A DNA stretch of 64,000 nt from Methylobacterium platani (GCF_001653715.1 NZ_LWHQ01000043.1:135288-199287), one strand, 5' to 3'; positions 17,471 to 26,712 are shown, counted from the stretch's first letter. Program-made: numbers and translations. The notes: a model not told the origin generated them from the letters alone.

Positions 17471-18627
17471 GCGCTCGCCGTCCGCGGCAGGGCCGGATTG
17501 GCCTGGGGCGCCACGAACATCTCGAGGTCGTCGGCGAACTGCTCGGCGATCTCGGGCGCGTTCTCGAGGCAGACCTTGAGGTAGTCGGTGAAGGCCGGCG
17601 GAGGCGTCAGGCCCTCGGCGAGCAGGCGCTCGTTGGAGAAGGTCAGGTCGAGGGAGCAGAAGGCGTAGTAGGCCCGTACCGCCCGCAGCATCGCCTGCTT
17701 GAGCGCCCCGTCGAGGCCGAAGGTCTCGGCGAAGCGCCGGCGTAGGAGCGCCCGGTCGGCGGCGAGGTCGAAGCGGGCGAAGTCGTCGCGCGGGCCGCCC
17801 GCCGGATCGGCGGCCGCGAAGGCCCGCATCAGGTCGTCCCAGCGGGCGCGGGCGCCGGCGCCGGCCGAGATGTGGTAGAGGGTGTGGGCGAGCTGCGGCT
17901 TGCGCAGCAGGCCGAGCAGGCTGTCGGCGACCCAGTCGACCGGGACGATGTCGACGGCGCTCTCGGGCGCGCACGGCACCAGGCGCAGCCGGTCGGCGGC
18001 GCGGATCACCCACAGGATGCTCGAGCTCGGCGCGGCGCCGAGGGTCGAGTGGCCGACGACGATCGAGGGCCGGGCGACGACGATCGGCAGGTCGGAGAAG
18101 CTGCCGGCGAGCGAGGTCTCCGCCGCGGCCTTCGAGACCGTGTAGGCGACGAGGTGGCGGGCCTGGGGCGAGGGATAGGCCGCCTCCTCGACGAGGGACG
18201 GCGCCTCGGCGCCGCAGATCATCGCGGTGCTGACGTGCAGGAAGCGCACGAGGCCCGGCATGCCCCGCGCCCGGCGGGCGAGCGCCAGCGTGCCGTCGTG
18301 GTTGGTGCGGCTGACCCGCTCCTCGCCCCACCACGAGGTGTCGGCGGCGAGATGCAGGACGTGGGTGACCGAATCGAGCCGCGGATCGGCGTCGAGGTCG
18401 GCGCGGGTGAAGTCGCCCGGCACCACCTCGACCAGGCGCGCGAGGCGCTGGGCGGTGAAGGCGTCGGTGAAGCGCGACAGCCGCGCGGCGATCCGCTGCC
18501 GGCCCTGCTCGGCGGTGGCGCAGCGCACCAGGCACACCCACTCGGTGCCGTCGCGGCGGCTCAAGGCCTGGTGAAGGACGGCGCCGCCCAGAAAGCCGGT
18601 TGCGCCCGTCAGTAATATCCGTGCCAC
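17467..18627 (-). CDS. Thioester-reductase-like SDR (male-sterility/NAD-binding domain 4)
   Basis: A 386-residue extended short-chain dehydrogenase. It opens with ILLTGATGFLGG, a Rossmann NAD(P) motif, has HLAADTSWWG, and a catalytic YTVSK element, as in carboxylic or fatty-acyl reductase domains. The C-terminal about 120 residues are specific to this type. It stands alone without the adenylation and carrier domains of carboxylic acid reductases, so its thioester substrate is unknown. GTG at 18627 is chosen because GGAGG lies about 7 bases upstream; a 26-residue longer reading lacks a site. It is coupled to the SMR gene downstream. Confidence 0.85.
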   Translation of the reverse strand: MARILLTGATGFLGGAVLHQALSRRDGTEWVCLVRCATAEQGRQRIAARLSRFTDAFTAQRLARLVEVVPGDFTRADLDADPRLDSVTHVLHLAADTSWWGEERVSRTNHDGTLALARRARGMPGLVRFLHVSTAMICGAEAPSLVEEAAYPSPQARHLVAYTVSKAAAETSLAGSFSDLPIVVARPSIVVGHSTLGAAPSSSILWVIRAADRLRLVPCAPESAVDIVPVDWVADSLLGLLRKPQLAHTLYHISAGAGARARWDDLMRAFAAADPAGGPRDDFARFDLAADRALLRRRFAETFGLDGALKQAMLRAVRAYYAFCSLDLTFSNERLLAEGLTPPPAFTDYLKVCLENAPEIAEQFADDLEMFVAPQANPALPRTASA

Positions 18628-18916
18628 GCTGGACCTCCCCGCATTCAGGAGAGATGCCACAGATGAGCGGGCAAATAATCCGTTCCAGCGGCACCAAACT
18701 CGCAATCACGCAGTATGTTGCGCGCGCGCAACCGTCTATTTCTCATTGTGCCTAGTCCATACGAGTATTTTCCGTTTTAGATACACAGTAGAAACGCTAA
18801 GATATAGTCCGATCGGCCTAGTCTCCAGGCCACGACAGCGGCCGTCGACGAGCCGCCCGGCGTCGATCGGAGTCGGACATCTTCCGGAAACAGTGCCGGC
18901 GCGAGCGCGACGGGGC

Positions 18917-20269
18917 TCAGCCGCGGGTCAGCAGGTGCGCGAGCAGCGCCCGCAGCTGCGCCGGCTTCAGCGGCTTGTGGACCAGCTCGCAGCGGGCCGC
19001 CCGCACCCGCGCCTCGACCTCGGACGAGTGGTCGGCGGTGGTGATCACCGCCGGGATGTCGTGGCCGTGGACGGAGCGCAGCCACTCCACGGTGTCGAGG
19101 CCGCAGGCGCCGCCGTCGAGGTGGAAATCGGCGACGACGACGTCGGGGCACCAGGTCGTGCCGAGAAGGCGCACCAGGCTGAGGTGGTCGCGCGCCGCGA
19201 AGGCGTTGGCGTCCCAGCCGTGGAACAGCCGCGCCAGGGCCTCCAAGGCCGCCTTGTCGTTCTCGATGAGCGCGATGCGGGCGCCGGTGAGGCTCGTCGG
19301 CGGCACCAGCGAGGGGGTGGGCCGGGTCGGCTCGGGGGCGCACGGAGCGAGGTGCAGGCTGAAGCGCGAGCCGTGGCCGACCCGGGAGACGAGGGTGAGG
19401 TGGTGGCCGAGCGCCTGGGCCGAGCGGCGCACGATCGACAGGCCGAGCCCGAGCGCGATCTCGCCGTCGACGCTCTCGCGCCCGCCGCGGTGGAACTCCT
19501 CGAAGATCAGGTCCTGCTCGTCCTCCGGGATGCCGGCGCCGGAATCGACCACGTCGATGCGGATCGCGGAGCCGCGCCGGCGCGCCGCCACCAGCACGCC
19601 GCCGGCGGCGGTGTAGCGGATCGCGTTCGAGACCAGGTTCTGCAGGATGCGCTGGAGCAGCACGAGGTCGCTCGCCACCCAGGCCTGCCCGCCGCGGACC
19701 GAGAGGCGCAGGCCCTTGCGGGCGGCGAGCGGCCCGAAGCTCGCCTCGACGCTCTCGAGTACGTCGGCGACGCGCACCGGCCGCACCACCGGCTGGATCA
19801 GCCCGGCATCGAGCTTCGAGATGTCGAGCAGCGTCTTGATCAGGTCCTCGATGGTCTGCAGGCCCCGCTCGACCTGGCCGACGACGACGCGGGGTTCCGG
19901 CCCCATCCGCATGTCGGCGAGCGCCGAGATCGACAGCCGCGCGGCGTTGAGGGGCTGGAGCAGGTCGTGGCTCGCGGCGGCGAGGAAGCGGGTCTTCGAG
20001 CGGTTGGCCCGCTCGGCCTCCTCCTTGGCGGCGGTGAGCGCCTGGTTCGAGCGCTCGAGGCTGCGCATCAGCGCCGTCAGCTCCTCGGTGCGGGAGCGGA
20101 CCTGGCCCTCAAGGGTGATGGCGGTCTGGAACAGCGAGTAGGCGCTGCCGCGCTGGTCCATCGTCCGCTCGACCTGGGACATCAGGGCGGCGTTGATGCG
20201 CTCCAGCTTGGCGATGCGGCGGTGCAGGGCCGCGACGTCCTCGCCGGCCCCGGAATCGACTCCGCTCAC
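18917..20269 (-). CDS. Hybrid histidine kinase, NahK/ErcS-like
   Basis: A 450-residue soluble hybrid kinase: an N-terminal coiled coil (residues 10-90), a HisKA domain with phosphoacceptor H101 in ASHDLLQPLNAARL, an ATPase domain with NLVSNAIRYT, DSGAGI and LGLGLSIV, and a C-terminal receiver with D381 in VVADFHLD and a conserved K in HKPLKP. The H-box and the lack of membrane segments closely resemble Pseudomonas NahK/ErcS'. GTG overlaps the stop of the FIST gene (GTGA), so sensor and kinase are co-translated. Function is inferred from that pairing: the FIST protein probably controls kinase activity. Confidence 0.88.
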   Translation of the reverse strand: MSGVDSGAGEDVAALHRRIAKLERINAALMSQVERTMDQRGSAYSLFQTAITLEGQVRSRTEELTALMRSLERSNQALTAAKEEAERANRSKTRFLAAASHDLLQPLNAARLSISALADMRMGPEPRVVVGQVERGLQTIEDLIKTLLDISKLDAGLIQPVVRPVRVADVLESVEASFGPLAARKGLRLSVRGGQAWVASDLVLLQRILQNLVSNAIRYTAAGGVLVAARRRGSAIRIDVVDSGAGIPEDEQDLIFEEFHRGGRESVDGEIALGLGLSIVRRSAQALGHHLTLVSRVGHGSRFSLHLAPCAPEPTRPTPSLVPPTSLTGARIALIENDKAALEALARLFHGWDANAFAARDHLSLVRLLGTTWCPDVVVADFHLDGGACGLDTVEWLRSVHGHDIPAVITTADHSSEVEARVRAARCELVHKPLKPAQLRALLAHLLTRG

Positions 20270-21489
20270 GGGCCGGCGGGCCGGCCGATGGCGATGCCCG
20301 TGAAGGTCTGGTTCAGGTGCATCGAGCGGTACTGCTCGCCGTAGGTCTCGAAGCCGACGACGTTGTAGTGCCGGTAGAGCTCGGCAATGCTGTGCCGGGC
20401 CTGGTGGATCTCGGCGTCGAGGCGGCGCAGCACGCATTCGAAGCCGATCACCAGGTCGACGCCGCCGAGCCGCGCGTCGAGCCGGGCGAGCTCCTCGCGG
20501 GTCGCCTCGACGAGGTCCTTCTGGCGCGCCAGCGTCAGCACCACGCCGCTCTCGATGGCGCAGTGGAAGCTCAGCGACCGGTCCGGGTTGAGGTGGCGGA
20601 TCGAGCGGCAGAAATAGTCGCCGCCGACCCGCACCACCAGCGGGTGCGCGGCGAAGCTCGTCGGGGTGAGCGCGTCGGGATCGAGGCCCAGCGCGTTGGC
20701 GTACTCGACCGCCGCCGGCTCGGCGTTGAGTTCGCGCACGGTGCGCTGCTCGTGGTCGGTCTCGGTGACGACGAACTTGACCCCGGTCGGCTCGAAATTG
20801 TCGTTCTTGAAGATCTCGACGGGAAAGTCGGATTCGATCAGCAGCAGGACCGCGGCGCGGCGGTGCACCTGCCCGTCATGGATCAGGGCGGTCTCCGAGA
20901 AGGTCAGCTCGTCGCCGGCCGAACCGCCGACGAGGGGCACCCCGTCGAGGCCGTAGCCGATCGCGGCGATCACCGTCTCCTCGGCGTTGGCGAGGCCGTC
21001 GATGAGCGAGATCGCGAAACGCTGCCCGCCGCGGCCGATCGTCTCCATGGTGCAGCGCAGGCCGCGGATCGAGGCCGAGGCCCGCTCGGCGTCGAGGTTG
21101 TCGACCGCCTCCAGCACCGTCGAGGCGATGCGGAAGCCCTCGTGCGGGAAGGCGATCGCCACGAGGCCGCGGTCGAGCCCGGCCATCGGGCTGATCTCCC
21201 CCGACGAGGTGCAGCCGGCGACCCGCACGCCCGGGAAGGTGCGCCCGAGCGCGGCGTTGAGCGCCTCGACGCCGTAGACCGGCGAGAAGAAGATCACGAG
21301 ATGCGCGATGCGGCCGACGTCGAGGGAGGCGGCGAGCGCCGCCACCGCCGCGTCCGCTCCGGCCGCCTCGGTCCAGGCCGTCTGAATCCCGCAGCGATGC
21401 GAGCGCGTGCGCGTGCCCTGCGCCACCGGTTGCCTCCCCCTCGTCGCCGGCTCGTTCGCGACCGGCTCGTTCCTGGCATGGGATCGCAT
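20266..21489 (-). CDS. FIST-domain sensor protein, NosP-like
   Basis: A 407-residue protein with a FIST_N domain (about residues 40-230; GVRVAGCTSSGEIS, VGGSAGDEL) followed by FIST_C (about 230-385; RSLSFHCAIESG, GFECVLRR, GFETYGEQY). FIST proteins bind small ligands; the Pseudomonas member NosP binds haem and senses nitric oxide to regulate its partner kinase. The haem ligand is not identifiable here. ATG at 21489 is the best candidate although no clear Shine-Dalgarno precedes it; the track upstream is GC-biased noise. It overlaps the kinase gene by 4 bases. Confidence 0.87.
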   Translation of the reverse strand: MRSHARNEPVANEPATRGRQPVAQGTRTRSHRCGIQTAWTEAAGADAAVAALAASLDVGRIAHLVIFFSPVYGVEALNAALGRTFPGVRVAGCTSSGEISPMAGLDRGLVAIAFPHEGFRIASTVLEAVDNLDAERASASIRGLRCTMETIGRGGQRFAISLIDGLANAEETVIAAIGYGLDGVPLVGGSAGDELTFSETALIHDGQVHRRAAVLLLIESDFPVEIFKNDNFEPTGVKFVVTETDHEQRTVRELNAEPAAVEYANALGLDPDALTPTSFAAHPLVVRVGGDYFCRSIRHLNPDRSLSFHCAIESGVVLTLARQKDLVEATREELARLDARLGGVDLVIGFECVLRRLDAEIHQARHSIAELYRHYNVVGFETYGEQYRSMHLNQTFTGIAIGRPAGP

Positions 21490-22030
21490 TATGCGGCCGC
21501 GGGGAACGACTGGCAACGAGGCAATCGGCCCGGCGATGACCTTTGGGCATGACCCTGGGGCATGACGGCACGCAGGCGCGGCCGGTGCGGCGGCCGCGCC
21601 TGCGCTTCGAGGAACGGAGGGGCGATCGCCCCCGCGATCGGCCGCCGGGCGGCGCCCCACGCGCCGCCAGCCGCCAGATGCCACGCTCCGCTCCCGCCCG
21701 CTCCGCGGTGAGGAGGTCTCTGATCCGCCGAGGTCGCACGACGATAGGACCGGGCCGCCGCCACGGACCATTGGACCAAGGTGCAGACCTCGCGGTCGTC
21801 GCCGGGCTCCATACCAAAGCACGGTGGCTGCTGCGGCGGCCGCGTGGTAACTCTTACCTCGACTTTATCGGGGTAGCCGCGTTGCTGTCCTCGATCTGCG
21901 ACTGCGCGCCCCGCCCGGTGGCGCGACGGCGAGAGGATGATCCGCTGCGATGGTGGGATTGACCAGCCCGGCCCCCGGGGTATCTCTTCCGCGGCCGGAC
22001 GGGACGCCGCCCGTCGCGGAGGGGTCGGAC
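21490..22030. other. Divergent regulatory region between FIST and LuxR-type regulator genes
   Basis: About 540 bases without a credible gene. It contains a short direct repeat (GGACCA twice, 21765-21778) and a less GC-rich patch at 21848-21880. Promoters for both directions should lie here. No firm operator could be fixed. Confidence 0.5.
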
Positions 22031-22696
22031 ATGCACCTGATCATCGTGGACGATCATCCGCTGTTCCGCGACGCCCTGAGCAGCGCGGTCCGCCTCGCCT
22101 TCCCGGCCGCCGAGGTCGAGGAGGCGGACGGGATCGAGAGCGCCTGCGCGGCGCTCTCCCGCGGCCGCTCGATCGACCTGACCCTGCTCGACCTGACCAT
22201 GCAGGGCGTCAACGGCTTCGACGGGCTGATCGCCATCCGCACGCGCTTCCCGCGCATCCCGGTGCTGGTCGTCTCCGGCCTCGACGATCCGCGCATCATG
22301 CGCGAGGCTTTGGCCCACGGCGCCGCCGGTTTCGTGCCCAAGGCCGCCGGCAAGCCGGTGCTGATCCGCGCCATCACCGACGTGCTCAACGGCGCGGTGT
22401 TCGTGCCCGAGGGCGTGGCCGGCCCGGCGGAAGTCCCGGGCCGCAAGGCCGGCAAGGCGCCGATCGCCGAGCGCATCGCCGAGCTGACCCCGCAGCAGGT
22501 GCGGGTGCTGCTGATGATCCGCCAGGGCAAGCTCAACAAGCAGATCGCCCACGAGCTCGGCGTCGGAGATTCGACCGTGAAGGCGCACGTCTCGGAGATC
22601 CTGCGCAAGCTGGGCGTCATCAGCCGGACGCAGATCGTCATCGAGACCGCGAACCTGGATTACGATCATATCCTGGGCGGGTTGCCGTCGAGCTGA
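22031..22696 (+). CDS. LuxR-family response regulator, ErbR/AgmR-like
   Basis: A 221-residue two-domain regulator. The receiver has the acidic pair in IIVDDH, phospho-acceptor D54 in LLDLTMQG and K in VPKAAG. The C-terminal HTH runs LTPQQVRVLLMIRQGKLN then KQIAHELGVGDSTVKAHVSEIL, matching the AgmR/ErbR group. ATG 22031 is preferred because GAGGGG lies 7 bases upstream; a longer reading from 21950 adds an unconserved Pro/Gly tail. It is divergent from the FIST-kinase pair and is their likely output. Confidence 0.9.
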   Translation: MHLIIVDDHPLFRDALSSAVRLAFPAAEVEEADGIESACAALSRGRSIDLTLLDLTMQGVNGFDGLIAIRTRFPRIPVLVVSGLDDPRIMREALAHGAAGFVPKAAGKPVLIRAITDVLNGAVFVPEGVAGPAEVPGRKAGKAPIAERIAELTPQQVRVLLMIRQGKLNKQIAHELGVGDSTVKAHVSEILRKLGVISRTQIVIETANLDYDHILGGLPSS

Positions 22697-22777
22697 GCGC
22701 ATTCGAGGCCGGCGCAACCTGGTTGAAACGTCCCGCCGCCGACATGTCTCGACGTCGTCCAGGGGCCGCGCGGCGGA

Positions 22778-22864
22778 ACCCGGGATCCGTGACCGCCGGC
22801 GATACTTGATGCGGCAGAGTTCTCCCGTCCCTTTCGGCAACGTCTGCGGTCGTGGATCCCGGGT
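22778..22864. repeat. Intergenic inverted repeat ACCCGGGATCC...GGATCCCGGGT
   Basis: Two perfect 11-base arms separated by 65 bases. The right arm continues into a Pro-Gly-rich palindromic stretch typical of dispersed repeats in alphaproteobacterial intergenic DNA. The whole 22697-23087 interval holds no convincing gene. Confidence 0.55.
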
Positions 22865-23058
22865 CCTCGCCCGCGGCGAGCACCGGGATGACGGTGGCGG
22901 GCGTCATTGCTTCTCGTCACGCACCCGGACCATCGGTCATCCGCCCCTACGACGAAAGTCTCATTCCGGCACGGCACCTCCGACTCGCTGCCGCATTGGC
23001 AGCCCTCGACGATTCCTTTACCCGAAAGTCGAAGGAAGCCGCCGAAGCATGTCGTGAG

Positions 23059-23080
23059 CCCGGCGGCGAAAGCCGGGAGG
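23059..23080 (+). promoter_or_regulatory. Hairpin covering the cstA ribosome binding site
   Basis: CCCGGC (23059-23064) pairs with GCCGGG (23072-23077), and the Shine-Dalgarno GGGAGG at 23075-23080 overlaps the right arm, 8 bases before the cstA ATG. Folding would reduce ribosome access. Confidence 0.45.
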
Positions 23081-23087
23081 AAACCGC

Positions 23088-25151
23088 ATGACTGCCGTCC
23101 GCAAGCACGGGCCCTGGGCGCTCGTGGGCGCGCTCGGGGCCGCCGCCCTCGCCGTCGTGGCGACGCAGCGCGGCGAGACCGTCAACGCGCTCTGGATCGT
23201 CGTCGCGGCGGTGTCGGTCTACCTGATCGCCTACCGCTACTACTCGCTGTTCATCGCCGACCGCATCATGCGGCTCGACCCGACCCGCCAGACCCCGGCC
23301 CTGCGCCACAACGACGGGCTCGATTACGTCCCGACCGACAAGTACGTCCTGTTCGGCCACCACTTCGCGGCGATCGCGGGCGCCGGCCCGCTGGTCGGCC
23401 CGGTGCTGGCGGCGCAGATGGGCTACCTGCCGGGCCTGCTCTGGATCCTCGCCGGCGTCGTGCTGGCCGGCGCCGTGCAGGACTTCATGGTGCTGTTCGT
23501 CTCGATGCGCCGCGACGGCCGCTCGCTCGGCGAGCTGATCCGCTCCGAGCTCGGCACGATCCCCGGCATCGTCGCGCTGTTCGGCGCCTTCCTGATCATG
23601 GTCATCATCCTGGCGGTGCTGGCGCTCATCGTCGTCAAGGCGCTGGCCGAGAGCCCGTGGGGCACCTTCACGGTGATGGCGACGATCCCGATCGCGCTCC
23701 TGATGGGCGTCTACTCGCGCTGGATCCGCCCCGGCCGCATCGGCGAGGTCTCGATCCTCGGCTTCGTGCTGCTCATGGCCGCGATCATCTACGGCCAGAC
23801 CGTCGCCGAGGATCCGGCGCTCGCCGCGATGTTCACCTTCACCGGCACGCAGCTGTGCTGGATGCTGATCGGCTACGGCTTCGTCGCCTCGATCCTGCCG
23901 GTCTGGCTGCTGCTCGCCCCGCGCGACTACCTCTCGACCTTCCTCAAGATCGGCACCATCGTCGGCCTGGCGCTCGGCATCCTGGTGCTGGCCCCCCACC
24001 TCCAGATGCCCGCGGTGACGAAGTTCGTCGACGGCACCGGGCCGGTCTGGTCGGGCTCGCTGTTCCCGTTCCTGTTCATCACCATCGCGTGCGGCGCGGT
24101 CTCGGGCTTCCACAGCCTGATCTCGTCGGGCACGACGCCGAAGCTGATCGACAACGAGGTCAATGCCCGCTTCATCGGCTATGGCGGCATGCTGATGGAA
24201 TCCTTCGTCGCCGTGATGGCGCTCGTCGCCGCCACCGTCATCGATCCGGGCGTCTACTTCACCATGAACTCGCCGGCGGCGGTCGTCGGCACCACGCCCG
24301 AGAGCGCGTCCGCGGCGGTCACCGCCATGGGCTTCCCGATCTCGGCCGAGACCATCAAGCAGACCGCCGCGGATGTGGGCGAGCACACCGTGATCTCGCG
24401 GGCCGGCGGCGCGCCGACGCTCGCGGTCGGCATGGCCCACATCATCTCGAACGTCGTCGGCGGCAAGGCGATGATGGCGTTCTGGTACCATTTCGCCATC
24501 CTGTTCGAGGCCCTGTTCATCCTCACCGCCGTCGATGCCGGCACCCGGGCCGGGCGCTTCATGCTGCAGGACCTGATCGGCGTCGCGGTGCCGGCCTTCA
24601 AGGACACGGCGTCCTGGGGACCGAGCATCGTGGCGACCGGCCTGTGCGTCGCTTTCTGGGGCTTCTTCCTCTACCAGGGCGTGACCGATCCGCTCGGCGG
24701 CGTGAACACCCTGTGGCCGCTCTTCGGCATCTCGAACCAGATGCTGGCGGCGATCGCGCTGACGCTCTGCACCGTCGTCATCTTCAAGATGAAGCGGGAG
24801 CGCTACGCCCTCGTCACCATCGTGCCGACGGTGTGGCTCGTCGCCTGCACGCTGACCGCCGGCCTGCAGAAGGTCTTCTCCGCCGATCCGCGGGTGGGCT
24901 TCCTCGCCCACGCCGAGCGCTACGCGACCGCGCTCGCGGAGGGCAAGGTGCTGGCGCCGGCCAAGACCGCCGACCAGATGCGCCAGATCGTGTTCAACGA
25001 CCGCATCGACGCGGTGCTGGCGCTGCTCTTCGTCGCCGTCGTGGTGGCGATCGTGGCCTTCGGCATCCAGGCCTGCCTCAAGGCCTACCGCGCCGACCGC
25101 TGGACCGCCCTCGAGGCGGATCCGCGGACGGTGCCGGCGGCGGCGGAGTGA
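23088..25151 (+). CDS. cstA: Carbon starvation CstA-family transporter
   Basis: A 687-residue polytopic membrane protein, CstA/BtsT family, which imports peptides or pyruvate when carbon is short. Family segments seen are YRYYSLFIADRIMRLDPTRQTPA, FGHHFAAIAGAGPLVGPVLAAQMGYLPG and AVQDFMVLFVSMRRDG, followed by many transmembrane helices. ATG has GGGAGGA upstream. It is followed four bases later by a ybdD-type gene, the usual partner. Whether it prefers pyruvate or peptides cannot be decided from sequence. Confidence 0.95.
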   Translation: MTAVRKHGPWALVGALGAAALAVVATQRGETVNALWIVVAAVSVYLIAYRYYSLFIADRIMRLDPTRQTPALRHNDGLDYVPTDKYVLFGHHFAAIAGAGPLVGPVLAAQMGYLPGLLWILAGVVLAGAVQDFMVLFVSMRRDGRSLGELIRSELGTIPGIVALFGAFLIMVIILAVLALIVVKALAESPWGTFTVMATIPIALLMGVYSRWIRPGRIGEVSILGFVLLMAAIIYGQTVAEDPALAAMFTFTGTQLCWMLIGYGFVASILPVWLLLAPRDYLSTFLKIGTIVGLALGILVLAPHLQMPAVTKFVDGTGPVWSGSLFPFLFITIACGAVSGFHSLISSGTTPKLIDNEVNARFIGYGGMLMESFVAVMALVAATVIDPGVYFTMNSPAAVVGTTPESASAAVTAMGFPISAETIKQTAADVGEHTVISRAGGAPTLAVGMAHIISNVVGGKAMMAFWYHFAILFEALFILTAVDAGTRAGRFMLQDLIGVAVPAFKDTASWGPSIVATGLCVAFWGFFLYQGVTDPLGGVNTLWPLFGISNQMLAAIALTLCTVVIFKMKRERYALVTIVPTVWLVACTLTAGLQKVFSADPRVGFLAHAERYATALAEGKVLAPAKTADQMRQIVFNDRIDAVLALLFVAVVVAIVAFGIQACLKAYRADRWTALEADPRTVPAAAE

Positions 25152-25155
25152 GCCG

Positions 25156-25374
25156 ATGGGCGCCGAGTCCTTACGGGATCGCTGGGCGACCCTGACGCGC
25201 TGCGTCTGCGACGGGGCGCGCCTGATGGTCGGCCAGGGCAACTACGACACCTACGTCGCCCATATCCGCAAGACCCATCCCGACCAGCAGCCGATGACCG
25301 CGACGGAGTTCTTCCGCGAGCGCCAGAACGCCCGGTTCGGCGTCGGCGGCCGCGGCGGCTTCCGCTGCTGCTGA
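25156..25374 (+). CDS. YbdD/YjiX (DUF466) family small protein
   Basis: A 72-residue protein with the family pattern LMVGQGNYDTYVAHIRKTHPDQQPMTATEFFRERQNARFG. These short proteins regularly follow CstA-type transporters and are needed for pyruvate transport by BtsT in E. coli. The Cys-Cys C-terminus is common to the family. It starts 4 bases after the cstA stop and ends just before a strong hairpin, closing a two-gene operon. Confidence 0.92.
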   Translation: MGAESLRDRWATLTRCVCDGARLMVGQGNYDTYVAHIRKTHPDQQPMTATEFFRERQNARFGVGGRGGFRCC

Positions 25375-25380
25375 CCCCCC

Positions 25381-25416
25381 TCGCCCGCGCAGGGCCCCTT
25401 AACCCTGCGCGGGCGA
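25381..25416 (+). terminator. Strong hairpin ending the cstA-ybdD operon
   Basis: Perfect 14-bp stem (25381-25394 with 25403-25416) and an 8-nt loop, seven bases after the ybdD stop, followed by an A-rich stretch. Confidence 0.8.
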
Positions 25417-25661
25417 AACAACACGCAATTCCAAACCCGGTTCCGGTGAAGACGAATTCTCTTCACGAGTCTTTCAGGAGACAGGTTTAAGCCTTGCGGC
25501 GGGATGATGGCGGCACCACACCAAGTCGCCGCGGGCCGAACACGATCGGGTAAAGCGTGCCTTAACTAGGGCTGATCCGACAGCATGGCCGTAGCGCGCA
25601 ATCGGCACGGCTGAGGCAGCCGGGGCGGTGGTAGGACTAAGGCCCCTCCCCGACACCCGCC

Positions 25662-26645
25662 GTGACACCCGTGGCCTCCCTGACGCTTCCCCTCGCCGCC
25701 GCCCCCTCCGCCCGCCCGGCCCTGCCGGCCGTGCTCGGCGACCAGCCCCTGCGCGGCATCGCGCTGGTGGTGATCTCGACCGTGTTCCTGTCGAGCTCCG
25801 ACGCGACCGCCAAGTTTCTCACCGGGCAGCTCTCCGGCATCGAGGTGGCGTGGCTGCGCTACACCGGGTTCCTGGCGGTGATGCTGGTGGCGGCGCTGGT
25901 GCGGGCGCGTCTCAAGCGCGGCGCCTCGCCGTTCCGCTCGGCGCGCCCGGGCCTGCAGGTGGTGCGCGGCGTCGCGCTCGTCGGCTCGGCGCTCCTGTTC
26001 CTCGCCGGCCTGCGCTCCCTGCCGGTGGCCGAGATCACCGCCATCGCCTTCGTCTCGCCGATCTTCGTCACCGCCCTGTCGATCCCGGTGCTGGGCGAGA
26101 AGGTCGGGGCCCGGCGCTGGGCCGCCGCCTTCGTCGGGCTCATCGGCGTCCTCATCATCGTGCGGCCGGGCACCAGCGCCTTCCAGACCGCCGCCCTCCT
26201 GCCGATCGTCTCGGCCCTGTTCTGGGCCGCCGCCCTCGTCGTGACCCGCAAGATCAACGGCTACGACGCCCCCCAGACCACCATGACCTGGTCGGCGATC
26301 GTCGGCTTCCTGATCCTGTCGGCCCTCGTGCCCTTCGTCTGGGAGACCCCGAACCTGACCCAGGTCGCGGTCGGCGCCGCGATCGGCCTCATCTCGACCG
26401 CCGGGCACTGGATCGTCACCATCGCCTACCGCCACGCCCCGGCCTCGACCCTGGTGCCGTTCTCCTACAGCCAGATCATCTGGGCCGGCCTCCTCGGCTT
26501 CCTGTTCTTCGGCACCGTGCCGAACGCCTATATGGGCCTCGGCGTGCTGGTGATCTGCGGCAGCGGCCTCTACACCGCCCACCGCGAGCGGATGCGCCGC
26601 GTCCCCGCCCCGACCGGGGTGCTGCCGGCGGGCGGGGTGCGCTGA
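25662..26645 (+). CDS. EamA-family (DMT superfamily) exporter
   Basis: A 327-residue inner-membrane protein with ten predicted hydrophobic helices and two EamA repeats. The first contains DATAKFLTGQLSGIEVAWLRY and VAEITAIAFVSPIFVTALSIPVLGEKV; the second contains GHWIVTIAYRHAPASTLVPFSYSQIIWA. This is typical of S-adenosylmethionine/RhaT-like or metabolite exporters; substrate unknown. GTG at 25662 is taken as start; the next GTG is three codons later, and the region upstream (25417-25661) holds no gene. Confidence 0.9.
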   Translation: MTPVASLTLPLAAAPSARPALPAVLGDQPLRGIALVVISTVFLSSSDATAKFLTGQLSGIEVAWLRYTGFLAVMLVAALVRARLKRGASPFRSARPGLQVVRGVALVGSALLFLAGLRSLPVAEITAIAFVSPIFVTALSIPVLGEKVGARRWAAAFVGLIGVLIIVRPGTSAFQTAALLPIVSALFWAAALVVTRKINGYDAPQTTMTWSAIVGFLILSALVPFVWETPNLTQVAVGAAIGLISTAGHWIVTIAYRHAPASTLVPFSYSQIIWAGLLGFLFFGTVPNAYMGLGVLVICGSGLYTAHRERMRRVPAPTGVLPAGGVR

Positions 26646-26682
26646 GGCGCCCGACGCCCCATCGTCGACGCCATCGATCGTG

Positions 26683-26712
26683 ACGGGCGGCCCGATCCTT
26701 CGGACCGCCCGT
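26683..26712 (+). terminator. Hairpin after the EamA exporter gene
   Basis: ACGGGCGG (26683-26690) pairs with CCGCCCGT (26705-26712), with an inner CCGA/TCGG pairing. It lies 38 bases after the stop codon. Confidence 0.6.

Noticed and set aside
21543..21962. 139-codon frame between the FIST and LuxR-type genes
   Set aside because: Arg/Pro-rich GC-noise composition and no conserved motif.
22852..23091. 79-codon frame ending in ATGA overlap with cstA, a possible leader peptide
   Set aside because: It is encoded by the palindromic repeat and has a repeat-type sequence (MDPGSSPAAST); overlap is probably chance. Ribosome profiling would be needed to revive it.
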